DNA of 64,000 nucleotides from Opitutales bacterium (GTDB lineage Bacteria > Verrucomicrobiota > Verrucomicrobiia > Opitutales > Coraliomargaritaceae). Positions 49,519-60,029 of the stretch are shown here, one piece after another (the stretch's first letter is position 1; every line of letters starts with the position of its first letter). The stretch lies in NCBI GenBank assembly GCA_018607135.1, contig JABBCA010000018.1, forward strand, positions 1 to 64,000, read 5' to 3'. Below the pieces are notes generated by a model that saw only the letters and a program-made list of their open reading frames with translations, had not been told where the DNA came from and ran no database searches. The position numbers were made by a program, and so were the translations under genes.

Positions 49519-51984
49519 ATGAAATACGGTTATTTTGACGACGCAAATCGCGAATATGTGATCACTGATCCACGCACCCCTGCAAAATGGATCAACTACG
49601 TGGGCACCTTAGCTTTTGGTGGTATCGTAGACCACACTGGTGGTTCTTTGATTTGTAAACAAGACCCTGCGCTGAATCGTATGTTGAAATACGTGCCTCA
49701 GATGCCGGACTCCGATTTTAAAGGTGAGACACTTTTCATCCGCATCAAACGTGCGGATGGATCCTACAAAGTGTTCTCGCCTTTTTATGTGCCGACACTC
49801 GATGCAATGGATTTATATGAATGTCGTGTGGGTCTGTCTTATCAGAAGATTACCTCAGTAGTGTATGGTGTGCGCACTGAGGTGACGATTTTTGTGCCAC
49901 CCGGTAAGGATGTAGTGGTGCGCGATATTCGTGTGACGAATGTCAGCCAGAAAGCCCAAGAGATCGACGTGATTCCTGTTATTGAGTTCAGTCACTTCGA
50001 CGCGTTGAAGCAATTGATCAATGCAGACTGGGTGCCGCAGACGATGCAAGTCGATGCGGAGCACCAGGAGGGTGGACGAGTCATTCTGAAGCAAGCGGCG
50101 TTCATGAAGAAGGAGCGTCAGATTAACTTTTTTACATCGAACCATGCCGTGGACTCGTTTCAGACCGATCGCGAAAAGCTTCTCGGTAATATGGGCTACG
50201 GTAGTTGGCGTTGGCCAGCAGAGTTGCAGAATGAGCAACTCTCGAACTATGAAGCGCGACGCGGTAACAATATCGCTGCCTTACTTCATAAATTAAACAC
50301 TTTGCAGCCCGACGACACTCGTCGGATCATTACTCAACTCGGACAGGGGGTGCCATCTTCAATTGGGGAATTGGTGGTGCAGTTTAGGGACGAGTCAGAG
50401 GTTGATACGGCATTCGTCGAGCTGCAATCCTTTTGGACTCACTATTTAGACGCGTATCAATGTGAAACACCCGATGCCGCGTTTAATTCAATGATCAATG
50501 TGCACAACCCGCGCCAGTGTCACACGACATTAAACTGGTCGCGCTACTTGTCGCTCTATCAGCTCGGCTATGGAGCACGCGGCATAGGCTTCCGTGATTC
50601 GACTCAAGATGTCATGGGTGTGCTCGCAAGTGCTCCCAAGGAAGCAAAAGACTTGCTTCGCAAACTCTTGAGTGTGCAAAACCCAGATGGCAGTGCGATG
50701 CACCAGTTCTTCCCATTGACTATGGAAGCCAATGAGGGGGACTCGCGCGAAGAGGGTAACAAGCGTGTTTACGGAGACGATCACTTGTGGGGTGTGCTTG
50801 CAGTGTGTGCCTATGTAAAAGAAACGGGTGACTACGACTTTCTACAGGAATCGATTACCTTCTACGACAAGCGGCTACCGTTACCAGAGCGCGAAGATGC
50901 ACCCGTATTTGAGCACTTGAAGCGTGCAATGGCTTACACTAAAGCAAATGTCGGTCGGCATGGACTGCCACTACTGGGGTTTGCGGACTGGAATGATACG
51001 GTGAATCTCCCAGGCGAAGCAGAAAGTCTCTTCAATGCGAATCTCTATGGCACCGCATTACGTGAACTGATTGATCTGTCTACTTATTTAGAAGATCCTG
51101 CAACCGCTACAGCACTTGAAGCGGACTGGGAGTCGATGCGTGAGTCTGTAAACACGCATGCGTGGGACGGTGAGTGGTATACTCGTTACTTTAAGGAGGA
51201 CGGCGAGCCGATTGGTTCACGTCACAACGACGAAGGGCGTATTTTTACCAACGGTCAATCATGGCCGGTGATCTCTGGCTTTGCGACGGAAGATCGAGCT
51301 AAGACCGCTCTCGACTCTGTGTATACACATTTGAATACAGTGAATGGTATCAAATTGAGTGGCCCTGGCTACACACGCTTTGATCCTGAAAAGGGTGGGG
51401 TGAGCACTTATCCGCCGGGTGCTAAAGAAAATGGCGGTATCTTCTTGCACTCCAATCCATGGGTAATGATTGCGGAGACCAAACTAGGCAATGGTGACCG
51501 TGCCTTTGAATATTATAGCCAGATCAATCCAGCAGGTAAGAACGATCAGATCGAAACCTACGAAGTTGAGCCTTACTGCTATGCGCAGAACATCCTCGGT
51601 GATGAGCATCCACAATTTGGTCTAGGTCGTAACAGCTGGTTATCAGGCACTGCCTCTTGGACCTATCAAGCGGCGACGCAATATATTTTGGGCATACGCC
51701 CCTCTCACCATGGGTTGATTGTCGATCCATGTATCCCGAAGTCTTGGAACGTTTACAATGTGGTTCGCCAGTATCGCGGTGCCACCTACGAGTTTCAGGT
51801 TAAGAACCCGGAAAACATTAACAAGGGCGTCACGTCGATTCTTCTCGATGGCCAACCGTTGGAGACTGCATGTATCCCGCAGCAGCCAACTGGTAGCCGC
51901 TGTAAAGTCGAAGTGATCATGGGCTCTTTAAGTCCATTGTCAGTCGAAGAGCCCGCACCCAGTATAGCTACCACACCTCTATAA
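49519..51984 (+). CDS. GH94 family glycoside phosphorylase
   Basis: An 821-residue inverting phosphorylase of GH94 (cellobiose/chitobiose phosphorylase type). MKYGYFDDANREYVI is the family opening, the catalytic Asp is in LGFADWNDTVNLPGEAES, and the phosphate-site region includes GISG-like NGQSWPVISGFA and YPPGAKENGGIF. No signal peptide, so it is cytoplasmic and splits an imported disaccharide with phosphate to save ATP. The sugar is not certain. First gene of a run with the 247-aa module protein (4 bp), a TonB receptor and a sulfatase. Confidence 0.92.
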   Translation: MKYGYFDDANREYVITDPRTPAKWINYVGTLAFGGIVDHTGGSLICKQDPALNRMLKYVPQMPDSDFKGETLFIRIKRADGSYKVFSPFYVPTLDAMDLYECRVGLSYQKITSVVYGVRTEVTIFVPPGKDVVVRDIRVTNVSQKAQEIDVIPVIEFSHFDALKQLINADWVPQTMQVDAEHQEGGRVILKQAAFMKKERQINFFTSNHAVDSFQTDREKLLGNMGYGSWRWPAELQNEQLSNYEARRGNNIAALLHKLNTLQPDDTRRIITQLGQGVPSSIGELVVQFRDESEVDTAFVELQSFWTHYLDAYQCETPDAAFNSMINVHNPRQCHTTLNWSRYLSLYQLGYGARGIGFRDSTQDVMGVLASAPKEAKDLLRKLLSVQNPDGSAMHQFFPLTMEANEGDSREEGNKRVYGDDHLWGVLAVCAYVKETGDYDFLQESITFYDKRLPLPEREDAPVFEHLKRAMAYTKANVGRHGLPLLGFADWNDTVNLPGEAESLFNANLYGTALRELIDLSTYLEDPATATALEADWESMRESVNTHAWDGEWYTRYFKEDGEPIGSRHNDEGRIFTNGQSWPVISGFATEDRAKTALDSVYTHLNTVNGIKLSGPGYTRFDPEKGGVSTYPPGAKENGGIFLHSNPWVMIAETKLGNGDRAFEYYSQINPAGKNDQIETYEVEPYCYAQNILGDEHPQFGLGRNSWLSGTASWTYQAATQYILGIRPSHHGLIVDPCIPKSWNVYNVVRQYRGATYEFQVKNPENINKGVTSILLDGQPLETACIPQQPTGSRCKVEVIMGSLSPLSVEEPAPSIATTPL

Positions 51985-51988
51985 TAGT

Positions 51989-52732
51989 ATGAAAACACCA
52001 TTGTTCTACCTTTTTTTAGCGCTCACCACAACACTGTTTGCCGATGTCGAAGTTATTGAGAAGTGGGAATTTTCAGAACCTGACGGCACACAATTCAGTG
52101 GTATGTTCAGCAACAGTGGCACCCATCTAGCGAATGTGGATCGGGCCTCGGCAAGTGTCTCTGACGGCAAGTTAACGTTTACCAATGCTGGCGATGAAGA
52201 TTCTATTTTCTTAATCAATGCGTTCGCTGCGCGCGGCTTAGCAAGTGGCGTTTATGAGGCAAGTTGGACTTACACAGATGCTGATTTTTCTGCCACGCAT
52301 GAGGCGGGAGCTCGTGCAAGCATAGGGTTTGATCTTCGTGATAACAACGGCACCGCTTATAAGGGCTACGACGACCTGCTAATAGGAGGCGTGCGTCTGA
52401 ACTATGAAAAGCAATGGATCGAACTGCAATACCAAGACAGTGTTGCTGAGAATTATATAAGAATCGCAAAGATCGAGCGCAGCATATTGCCCGCTCCCTT
52501 ACACGTGCGCATGAGAATAGACCTAGACAAGTCAGGCGAGCCTGGATCCTTTCAGGTCTTTCTCAAGCTAGGTGATGAGGATGAAATCAACCCGTTGACT
52601 GATGGTGTGATCTCTGCCGGCGCTAAACTGTCGAGCTACCGCATTCTACAACAAATCACCAACGGCAATACCAATTGGAAAAAAGGCGACTCTGTTTCGA
52701 TTGATAACTTCACCTTATCTCGCGCGTTCTAG
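51989..52732 (+). CDS. Secreted single-module protein (WEF type)
   Basis: A 247-residue protein with a signal peptide (LFYLFLALTTTLFA) and one copy of the shared module from EKWEFSEPDGTQ to DSVSIDNFTLSRAF. There is no sorting tail, so it is probably periplasmic or secreted. It begins 4 bp after the GH94 stop. A role in binding the same glycan that the sulfatases attack is likely but unproven. Confidence 0.78.
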   Translation: MKTPLFYLFLALTTTLFADVEVIEKWEFSEPDGTQFSGMFSNSGTHLANVDRASASVSDGKLTFTNAGDEDSIFLINAFAARGLASGVYEASWTYTDADFSATHEAGARASIGFDLRDNNGTAYKGYDDLLIGGVRLNYEKQWIELQYQDSVAENYIRIAKIERSILPAPLHVRMRIDLDKSGEPGSFQVFLKLGDEDEINPLTDGVISAGAKLSSYRILQQITNGNTNWKKGDSVSIDNFTLSRAF

Positions 52733-52800
52733 GCCAGTTCTCACTTGTTGCCCATTTACATGACTACTATTCTTTATATCTTCCTAATAAACCTAAGTAT

Positions 52801-55656
52801 ATGAACTATCCCTATAAAAAATACTGGCTATTGAGCGTCGCTGCGATGCTTAGCGCCTCGTGCCTTGCAGTTGCCCAAGACGAGGCACCTATTATTATTT
52901 TACCAACCAACGATGAGGACGTCGTCGACTCAGCTGAAGCTACCGAGGCGACTGCTACGACGTCTGAGGATGCGAACGATGAGGTCTTTATGGTGATGCC
53001 CGACTTCGTGGTGACTGCCGAGCAAGACCGAGGTTACTATTCTGCCAACTCACTTGCAGGGACACGCACGAACGCATTGATCAAGAATACACCGATGACG
53101 ATTTCGGTGGTGAATCAGGATCTGATTCAAGACTTAAACCTCTATGGCTTAGATGATCTTGCGAATGTTGTTCCCAGTGTTGAGGCCGAGGGAGAGAGTT
53201 TCAGTAACCGCCTGCTTCGTTTTCGTGGATTATTAACTCGCTTCCAATTGTATGAATTCATGCCCCGTCAGTTGGCTCAAAATGGCTACAATGTTGAGCG
53301 TGTCGAAATCGTTCGTGGTGCAAATAGTTTGATTTATGGGCAAGCGGCTCCTGGAGGTAAGGCAAACTTTTTGGCAAAGCGTGCGGATCTATCTAAGAAT
53401 GCGACTTCAATAGATGCAAACATCGGTAGTAACAATTTGTTTCGGAGTTCTTTTGATACGAACTATGTGATCAATGATAAGCTCGCAATACGGGTGATGG
53501 GGGTTCATCAGGAGCAAGAATATGATCAGGAAAACAAGAGGCAGCAGTTTACTGGTGGAACGATTGCTGTGACCTATCGACCTACTGATAAAACTCAGGT
53601 TCAGTTACACTTTGAAGGTGTGGACGCTTATCGAAATTCTCCGCCATCTATTTATCAAGACAAGACGAGTCAGTATGGTTACACTGGTGTGCTTGCCGAC
53701 TTGCCAGCGTCATCAGAAATCGTCGATTTACTTGATCGCTCTGCCTTGAACTATATCATTAATTACAATGATGGTTTTGCTACGGCTCCACGAAGCAATA
53801 ACAATGGGCAAAATAATAATCGTATTCCAGATTTCTTCACTTCGAAAAGTGACTTAGAAGATTTCTACGAAAGAGGAATTCTAATACCTAACCCTGAGGA
53901 TGTCGACCCTCTGGACCCTTATCGCGTTGGCTATGGTGGTCGCCACTCTGGGACGGATTCCGACAAAGGAGGCACGTTGTCGCAAAATGAACGTGATACT
54001 GAAGGCTTCTTTGCTCTTGCCGATGTGACGCATTCTTTCACGGATGACCTTCAAGTTAAGGTCGCAGTGTCTCGCGAGGAACAATATAATGATGTTCTTA
54101 ATCGTGGTGATCCACGTAACCTTTATTTGACCCAACGCGCTAATGGTGGTCGAGCCGTGCAAAGAAAGGATGGCACTGGGGCCCGTGCGTATGCGGATGG
54201 TTTTTTCGTTTCACCATTTTGGCAGAAAACGGAGAATTCTGACATCACCACTGCGCTACGTGGAACGGTATCGTGGAATTTTGACTATCGTGATACGAAA
54301 CATCAACTCCTCTTCGGTCTAGATTTAGACCGGAGAGATAGCTCCGATGAGCAGGAGTCATTACTCGCAGTGGCACCTGCTGGTGGCAATGGATTTCCCT
54401 TTGCAGGTAATACGGCAGCAGAGGACTATTTTCAAATAAGTAATGGTTATCCTGCCTCAGGTGTCGGTTTTGATACAAATGGAGATGTCACTGTTGGAGG
54501 GAATATTACATCCGATTCACAGTTTACTCAGCGTTCGGGGCGTAATGGTCTAGGATGGTTCGAGAAGCAAAGCCGTGATGCTATCGTAGATGGTCAAGCT
54601 ATTTGGCTGGCAGCTCAAAGTAAGTTTTTTAACGGCCGTTTAAACACACTTGCAGGAATTCGTTTCGACAAGATTAATGTGAAGGCTGAAGTGAATGATT
54701 ATCAATCTGGTCTATTAAATCAGGAAATCGATGAGGACTTCAACCATGTCAGCCCGTCGTTCGGAGGGTTGTTCTGGATTAATGAAAACTTAGGTTTTTT
54801 TGCTAATTATGCGAAGTCGATTGAATCTCCAAACGGTTGGGCTTTAGATCCGCTTGGTAATTCAGTTCCTGCGGAGACAGGCACTGGTTACGAGGCTGGT
54901 ATCAAGTTCGAATACCTTGAAGGTAAGTTGAATGGTCAGTTGATTGTTTTTCATATCACCAAAGAGAACGAACGGAAATCTACTTTTAGTAATCAAATAT
55001 TGGAGGTTTTATATCCGTTTTCAGCGTATCCATCCTTGTATCCAGATGCTACAGGTCCAGACGACACAGGAGGTATCGATCCTCTGGGACGTAATGTTGC
55101 GGGTTCTACAGTAGTTAGTAAAGGCGTAGAGTTGGATCTCTATTATAATCCAACACCAAGCTTATCGATATTCTTAGGTTACGCTTATGTTGAATCTGAA
55201 TTTAAAGAGACGATTAATGGCATCTTAGATGGGCAAACACTGCCAGGGACCGCGAATCATAGCGCGAACCTAACTGTGCGTTATAATTTCAAAGATGGAT
55301 TGCTCAAAGGCTGGTATGTTGGAGCGAATGAGAAGTATCGTTCCCGAGGCTTATATGACACACTTTATGAAGACGTCGATTTTGACGGTCGTGAAGATGT
55401 TCTAGGGGCGGATACTACAAATGATGGTCTTTATGATGTGGCTCCGAAGGAACATGAAATTTGGCTAGACTATCAACTTGAGACGGCAGTCTTTGTGGGT
55501 TGGCGTGGAAAGTTTGCTGAAGGTAAAAAAGCACCCGTATGGAATATTCAATTCACAGTGAGTAATGTCTTTGATGACGTCCGCCTGATCAGCACTGGCC
55601 AAGCTCGTTTCACCGAGGGGCGCACCTTTAACTTCAAGGCTGGCGTGAAGTTCTAG
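52801..55656 (+). CDS. TonB-dependent outer-membrane receptor
   Basis: A 951-residue receptor: signal peptide ending SCLAVAQ, an acidic Glu/Thr-rich linker, a TonB box-like MVMPDFVVTAEQ, the plug (NTPMTISVVNQDLIQDLNLY to GQAAPGGKANFLAKR) and a 22-strand barrel with the usual C-terminal FNFKAGVKF. By class it could import iron chelates, but its place between a GH94 phosphorylase and a sulfatase points to an oligosaccharide. No SusD partner is present, as usual outside Bacteroidetes. Confidence 0.92.
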   Translation: MNYPYKKYWLLSVAAMLSASCLAVAQDEAPIIILPTNDEDVVDSAEATEATATTSEDANDEVFMVMPDFVVTAEQDRGYYSANSLAGTRTNALIKNTPMTISVVNQDLIQDLNLYGLDDLANVVPSVEAEGESFSNRLLRFRGLLTRFQLYEFMPRQLAQNGYNVERVEIVRGANSLIYGQAAPGGKANFLAKRADLSKNATSIDANIGSNNLFRSSFDTNYVINDKLAIRVMGVHQEQEYDQENKRQQFTGGTIAVTYRPTDKTQVQLHFEGVDAYRNSPPSIYQDKTSQYGYTGVLADLPASSEIVDLLDRSALNYIINYNDGFATAPRSNNNGQNNNRIPDFFTSKSDLEDFYERGILIPNPEDVDPLDPYRVGYGGRHSGTDSDKGGTLSQNERDTEGFFALADVTHSFTDDLQVKVAVSREEQYNDVLNRGDPRNLYLTQRANGGRAVQRKDGTGARAYADGFFVSPFWQKTENSDITTALRGTVSWNFDYRDTKHQLLFGLDLDRRDSSDEQESLLAVAPAGGNGFPFAGNTAAEDYFQISNGYPASGVGFDTNGDVTVGGNITSDSQFTQRSGRNGLGWFEKQSRDAIVDGQAIWLAAQSKFFNGRLNTLAGIRFDKINVKAEVNDYQSGLLNQEIDEDFNHVSPSFGGLFWINENLGFFANYAKSIESPNGWALDPLGNSVPAETGTGYEAGIKFEYLEGKLNGQLIVFHITKENERKSTFSNQILEVLYPFSAYPSLYPDATGPDDTGGIDPLGRNVAGSTVVSKGVELDLYYNPTPSLSIFLGYAYVESEFKETINGILDGQTLPGTANHSANLTVRYNFKDGLLKGWYVGANEKYRSRGLYDTLYEDVDFDGREDVLGADTTNDGLYDVAPKEHEIWLDYQLETAVFVGWRGKFAEGKKAPVWNIQFTVSNVFDDVRLISTGQARFTEGRTFNFKAGVKF

Positions 55657-55697
55657 TTTTAGAGCCCGCGCGATTCACTACTCAAACCCTACTTACT

Positions 55698-58289
55698 ATG
55701 CGTGCCTTATCAACAGCACTCCTTGCGATAGTTGTCTCTGCATCGAATGCATCGGCAGCGGATCAACTGAACGTTCTCTTTATAGCGATTGATGACTTGG
55801 TTCCGACCCTTGGTGTTTATGGTGATTCCATAGCTCAAACTAGCGAGATCGATACGATCGCCTCACTAGGCACGACCTTCTTAAATCACCATGTGCAGTG
55901 GTCGGTTTGTGGGCCCTCACGCGCGTCGATGTCGACTAGTTTGATGCCCGAAGAAACCGGTGTGACAGGGTTTAAACCGATTCGTGATCTCTTGCCCGAT
56001 GTGGTGACTTTGCCCGAGCATTTTAAAAACAACGGCTATGAGACCGCGTGTGCGGGTAAGTTTCACGACAATCGGACGGTAGGCACTTTCGACCTTAACG
56101 GTGATCTAAATGCAGATGGCAAAACCGTCGATGATCCAGCATCATGGTCGATTGGTTACAACTCGGCGGGAGGCTCTGGCTTCAGTCCGACGGGCAAGCC
56201 CGCAATCGACTACACCGATCAAGCGGATAGCGCATATGTCGATCACGATATTTTGACTACAGGTTTGGCGCATATCGATACGATAGCCGCTGGCAGTAAG
56301 CCTTTCTTCTTAGCAGTTGGTTTTAAAAAGCCACACCTTGGTTTCTATGCACCCAAGCAGTATTGGGATATGTATGATACCAATAATGACGACGATTACA
56401 CCAATGACATGCCATTGGCTTCGTTTACATCCGACCCAGCAAATGCCAGTGCCAACGTGGTTGACATGCTTGATTTCAATAATGAGCTCTTAGGCTATGA
56501 CGAATATATCGGTGCAGATAACACTGTCGGCACTGCCGACGATGTGCTGCCTACCGATGCGCAAGCACGCGAGTTGAAGCATGGCTACTACGCATGTGTG
56601 TCCTTTATCGATGCGTTGGTGGGGCAGTTGGTGGATAAGCTCGAAGTCACTGCCGACCCAGTCCAAGCCGGTAAGATGATGAGTGAGACCACAATAATTG
56701 TTGTATGGGGCGATCATGGGTTTTATCTAGGACAGCATAACAAGTGGGCGAAGCACACAAACCTAGAACCTGCGACCAGTGCGCCGTTGATTATCTACGA
56801 CCCACGCACACCGACCACAGGAGCAAAGTCTGAGAGCCCTGTAAACTCGCTAGATATTTATCCGACTCTTTGTGAGTTGGCAGGATTGCCCATACCAGAG
56901 CAACCTATCAGTGATGTCGTCACTACAGGGCGTCCGCTACGAGGCCGAAGCCTCGTGCCGATTCTTGAAGATGCCGATGCGATGGTTCATTTTGGTGCGG
57001 TCAGTCAATTCAATAAAGGGGAGTGGGGCTATGCATATCGCACCAAGCGCTTTCGTTATATCGAATGGATCAATGGTTCGAATACGATCACTGCGCAGGA
57101 TCTCTACGATTATGTGGCAGATCCAGAGGAGACCGAGAATCTAGCCGCAGATCCTGCTTATGCCTCGATCGTGTATCAGTTGTCGAAAGCACTTAGAGCA
57201 GAGCCAGCGGCGCTCGGCATGAGTCGTTTGCAAGCAACGCCTCCGATCTCACCGCCGAGCGAGTTAGAAGTGCCTTTCTTAGGTGTGAACGGCGTGGTCG
57301 CAGGGGATTTAGTTTTAGAGTGGCCTGGAGCTGCAGGGGTGACCTATCGCGTCTTATCGACGATTGATTTAGCGACAAGTTTCGCGCCGCATAGCTCAGT
57401 GCCAAGTGGCGACTCTATAGCCATTCTAATCGACGAAGCGCAGGAGTTTTTCGTCGTCGAAATCGATGACAACACACCCCCCATGTTTTCGGAGGACCCT
57501 ATTTTGGGCACGCTTGCAAGGGTCGATTCTGCATACAGTGCTACGCTCCTCGGCACCGCGACCGATTCAGATATCGGTGCAACGCTTTCGTATGCAAAAT
57601 TAGCAGGTGCTCCATGGCTACAAGTCGCACCGAATGGACTCTTAACAGGAACGCCTCAAAGTGCAGATCTAGGCGCGCAGTATTTCACCGTGTCTGCCAC
57701 AGATAACGAAGGGGCAGTGGTCCAGGCGAAGTTGCAGATTACGGTTGAGTCCGCTCTGCCCGCTGGGACAGAGGTTTCATTTGAGCCAGTAGCCGACACC
57801 TATCTACATCAAGCGAATGACACGATCAATTACGGCACGCGAGCTTACTATGAGCTGCGCCAAGAATTCGGACACGCAAATAACTTTGGGCGAATTGCAT
57901 TGTTACGCTTCGATCTTACTGGGATTGCTGGCACGGTGCAAAGTGCGACGCTGTATCTCACTCCGGATACAAGCACTGGCGCCACACCCACTCCTGAAAC
58001 AGACAACATTGCGGTCTATGATCTGAACAACGACTCATGGGATGAGACCACAGTCACTTGGAGTAATGCGCAATCACCTGGCTTGTTCGACGATATCGCG
58101 GCCTCCGCAACGGCGACACTCAATAACACCGGAACGGGTGAGCAGTCTGTAGATATTACCAGTTTGATCACAGGTGATGGCACTTACAGCATTGTTCTAG
58201 ATGAGCAGGCCAATAGCCTTGGGCGACTTTACAGCCGAGACGAGACCGATAGCGCGAAGCGACCTCGTTTAGTGGTTGTTTACGAATAG
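55698..58289 (+). CDS. Secreted sulfatase (iduronate-2-sulfatase-like) with DNRLRE tail
   Basis: An 863-residue sulfatase. Signal peptide (ALLAIVVSASNASA), metal Asp pair in LFIAIDDLVPTLG, and a canonical formylglycine motif CGPSR at residue 71. IVVWGDHGFYLGQHNKW is the iduronate-2-sulfatase-type second metal site. After the core (to ~500) come an Ig-like region (PPMFSEDPILGTLARVDS) and a DNRLRE-type domain (ADTYLHQANDTINYGTRAYY to RPRLVVVYE). It removes 2-O-type sulfates from a polysaccharide; the exact target is unknown. 41 bp after the TonB receptor. Confidence 0.92.
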   Translation: MRALSTALLAIVVSASNASAADQLNVLFIAIDDLVPTLGVYGDSIAQTSEIDTIASLGTTFLNHHVQWSVCGPSRASMSTSLMPEETGVTGFKPIRDLLPDVVTLPEHFKNNGYETACAGKFHDNRTVGTFDLNGDLNADGKTVDDPASWSIGYNSAGGSGFSPTGKPAIDYTDQADSAYVDHDILTTGLAHIDTIAAGSKPFFLAVGFKKPHLGFYAPKQYWDMYDTNNDDDYTNDMPLASFTSDPANASANVVDMLDFNNELLGYDEYIGADNTVGTADDVLPTDAQARELKHGYYACVSFIDALVGQLVDKLEVTADPVQAGKMMSETTIIVVWGDHGFYLGQHNKWAKHTNLEPATSAPLIIYDPRTPTTGAKSESPVNSLDIYPTLCELAGLPIPEQPISDVVTTGRPLRGRSLVPILEDADAMVHFGAVSQFNKGEWGYAYRTKRFRYIEWINGSNTITAQDLYDYVADPEETENLAADPAYASIVYQLSKALRAEPAALGMSRLQATPPISPPSELEVPFLGVNGVVAGDLVLEWPGAAGVTYRVLSTIDLATSFAPHSSVPSGDSIAILIDEAQEFFVVEIDDNTPPMFSEDPILGTLARVDSAYSATLLGTATDSDIGATLSYAKLAGAPWLQVAPNGLLTGTPQSADLGAQYFTVSATDNEGAVVQAKLQITVESALPAGTEVSFEPVADTYLHQANDTINYGTRAYYELRQEFGHANNFGRIALLRFDLTGIAGTVQSATLYLTPDTSTGATPTPETDNIAVYDLNNDSWDETTVTWSNAQSPGLFDDIAASATATLNNTGTGEQSVDITSLITGDGTYSIVLDEQANSLGRLYSRDETDSAKRPRLVVVYE

Positions 58290-58369
58290 TTCGTTGTTTC
58301 ATCTTAAATGTTGAATTTATCATAGAATAGTGCACTTGATTAAGCAGAGCTGATCGCTATCTTAAGATC

Positions 58370-59023
58370 ATGAACTACCCCATAGCGAATCGCTCAAAAT
58401 TGTCCGCTTTCACCCTTATCGAGTTACTCACCGTCATCGCGATCATTGGTATTCTAGCAGGTCTCTTGCTTCCATCAATTAGCAAGGTGCGCACACGTGC
58501 CATGGAAACGAAAAAGATGGCCGCGTATCGTCAGTATTTCGCTGCGAATGCGCTGTATGCAAACGACAATCAAGGCAACACTTGCCCAGCAAAAGACGCA
58601 CGTGGCGAAGACATGCTCTGGCAAGAGTTACTCAGCCCTTATCTTTCAAACGACTCCAAATATAGCAATAAGACCGAGATCTATATCGATCCATTTTACG
58701 AGGCATACAATCCCCAACGTGCATTTCTGACAGGTGCTGGGATTAACGTGAAAGTGAAGCTACCAGAGTCGAACCAAGATAACGTCTTTTGGAATAAAGA
58801 AAGGGTCTCAGAAGGGCGCACCTTTAAGTTATCCCAGATATCTGAGTCCGGTAAGCGCATTTTTCTGGGGGATTCAACGAATTGGTTCATCAATGCGCAG
58901 AAGGTCGATACCACTCGCCACGAAGGAGGGACGACTGGGATGTTTGTCCGCTTTGATGGAAGCGTTACGTATTTGACGCAAGAAGAGGCGGTCTTGGCCG
59001 TGTCAGATCCTGCAAAACTGTAA
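58370..59023 (+). CDS. Type II secretion pseudopilin-like protein
   Basis: A 217-residue protein with a type IV prepilin signal: short leader, cleavage before FTLIELLTVIAIIGILAGLL, and the Glu at +5. The C-terminal globular part contains the H-x-GG-x-DGSV pattern (RHEGGTTGMFVRFDGSVTYL) seen in the expanded pseudopilin families of planctomycetes and verrucomicrobia. Such proteins may form pseudopili or anchor enzymes. It follows the sulfatase by 80 bp on the same strand. Confidence 0.88.
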   Translation: MNYPIANRSKLSAFTLIELLTVIAIIGILAGLLLPSISKVRTRAMETKKMAAYRQYFAANALYANDNQGNTCPAKDARGEDMLWQELLSPYLSNDSKYSNKTEIYIDPFYEAYNPQRAFLTGAGINVKVKLPESNQDNVFWNKERVSEGRTFKLSQISESGKRIFLGDSTNWFINAQKVDTTRHEGGTTGMFVRFDGSVTYLTQEEAVLAVSDPAKL

Positions 59024-59212
59024 GCACTTCGAGTTGCACAAGCCTAAAGCGGCGTCTGCACGTGTAAATTTGTCACCATAGGAATTAGGGGCACATCGGA
59101 AAACGTAAACAAAATTAAGCACTTTCAACTTGCTCAGACCCATTTACAGACGAAATTTTGCGCGGCCGCATATGTGCGAAAGTAATTGGTTATATTCTAG
59201 GGCATCCCATTG

Positions 59213-60029
59213 ATGAATACATACAGATCAATCATCATTTGTTTGATCTGTTCGGTGACTGCTTCGCAGGCCGCAGACATCTATGTCGGCCCTGCTGGCT
59301 CTGACCTCAACCGTGGGGGAGCCGGTGAACCACTTGCCTGACTCAGCGCAGCACAACAAAAGGCGAAGTCATTCGCAGGCAAAGAGGCCGTGACGGTGCA
59401 TGTCGCCGATGGCGTTTATTATCTTCCATCGACCGTGGTTTTCACACCCGAAGATTCTGGCACAGCGCAGCATCCAGTTCTCTACAAAGCCGATAACGAT
59501 TAGAATACTCAATGCGCCGTGCGTCATGATGGAAAGCGTTGACTCGGAAGGAGAGTTTTCAACATTTGCGCGCCCGGTCGTATCAAAGCGAATTGTGCGT
59601 GCTAGCCCGAAAACAAGTAACAACTCTGTCGCCACGCTAATTGATGGGAAATTAGTTACCGACTATGGCCCTGTTTTTAAAAATCGCATACCCGTAGGCA
59701 TGTATAAAATGGATTTGGGTGCGAGTCAGCCTGTCTATGCAATTACGAGCTGGTCCTACCATCTGAATGGCACGCGTGGACCGCAGCTTGTGACCGTCTA
59801 TGGCTCAAGCTCTGATCGAGATCCGGGCTGGGGTTTGCAGGATGCTCAGAAGTTCGAACCGCTTGGGACGATTGATCTCCGCACGATCCGACTCTCTAAG
59901 TATACCGCAGTTTCACTGGTTGCCGCAAAGGGCTTAGCGCTCGGAGACTACAGATGGATCGTATGGGAAACCGCTCCAGTGACGAAGAACGGGGAGCACA
60001 CAGCGTTTCAAGAGCTTAGCGTTCTGTAA
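59213..60029 (+). pseudogene. Decayed beta-helix polysaccharidase-like gene
   Basis: The 5' part (59213-59503) encodes a signal peptide and YVGPAGSDLNRGGAGEPLA, then an in-frame TGA at 59339, then VTVHVADGVYYLPSTVVFTP, the typical start of a right-handed beta-helix protein, and stops. The 3' part (about 59525-60029, another frame) encodes an F5/8-type C domain (VATLIDGKLVTDYGPVF and VTVYGSSSDRDPGWG) with a proper stop. The middle is deleted. It was probably a polysaccharide lyase or glycosidase of this locus. Confidence 0.85.

Noticed and set aside
52801-55656. SusC-type receptor
   Set aside because: No SusD partner and no SusC-specific N-terminal carboxypeptidase-like domain; called a general TonB receptor.
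59339-59341. TGA as selenocysteine codon
   Set aside because: A second stop and a frame break follow, so simple decay is more likely.
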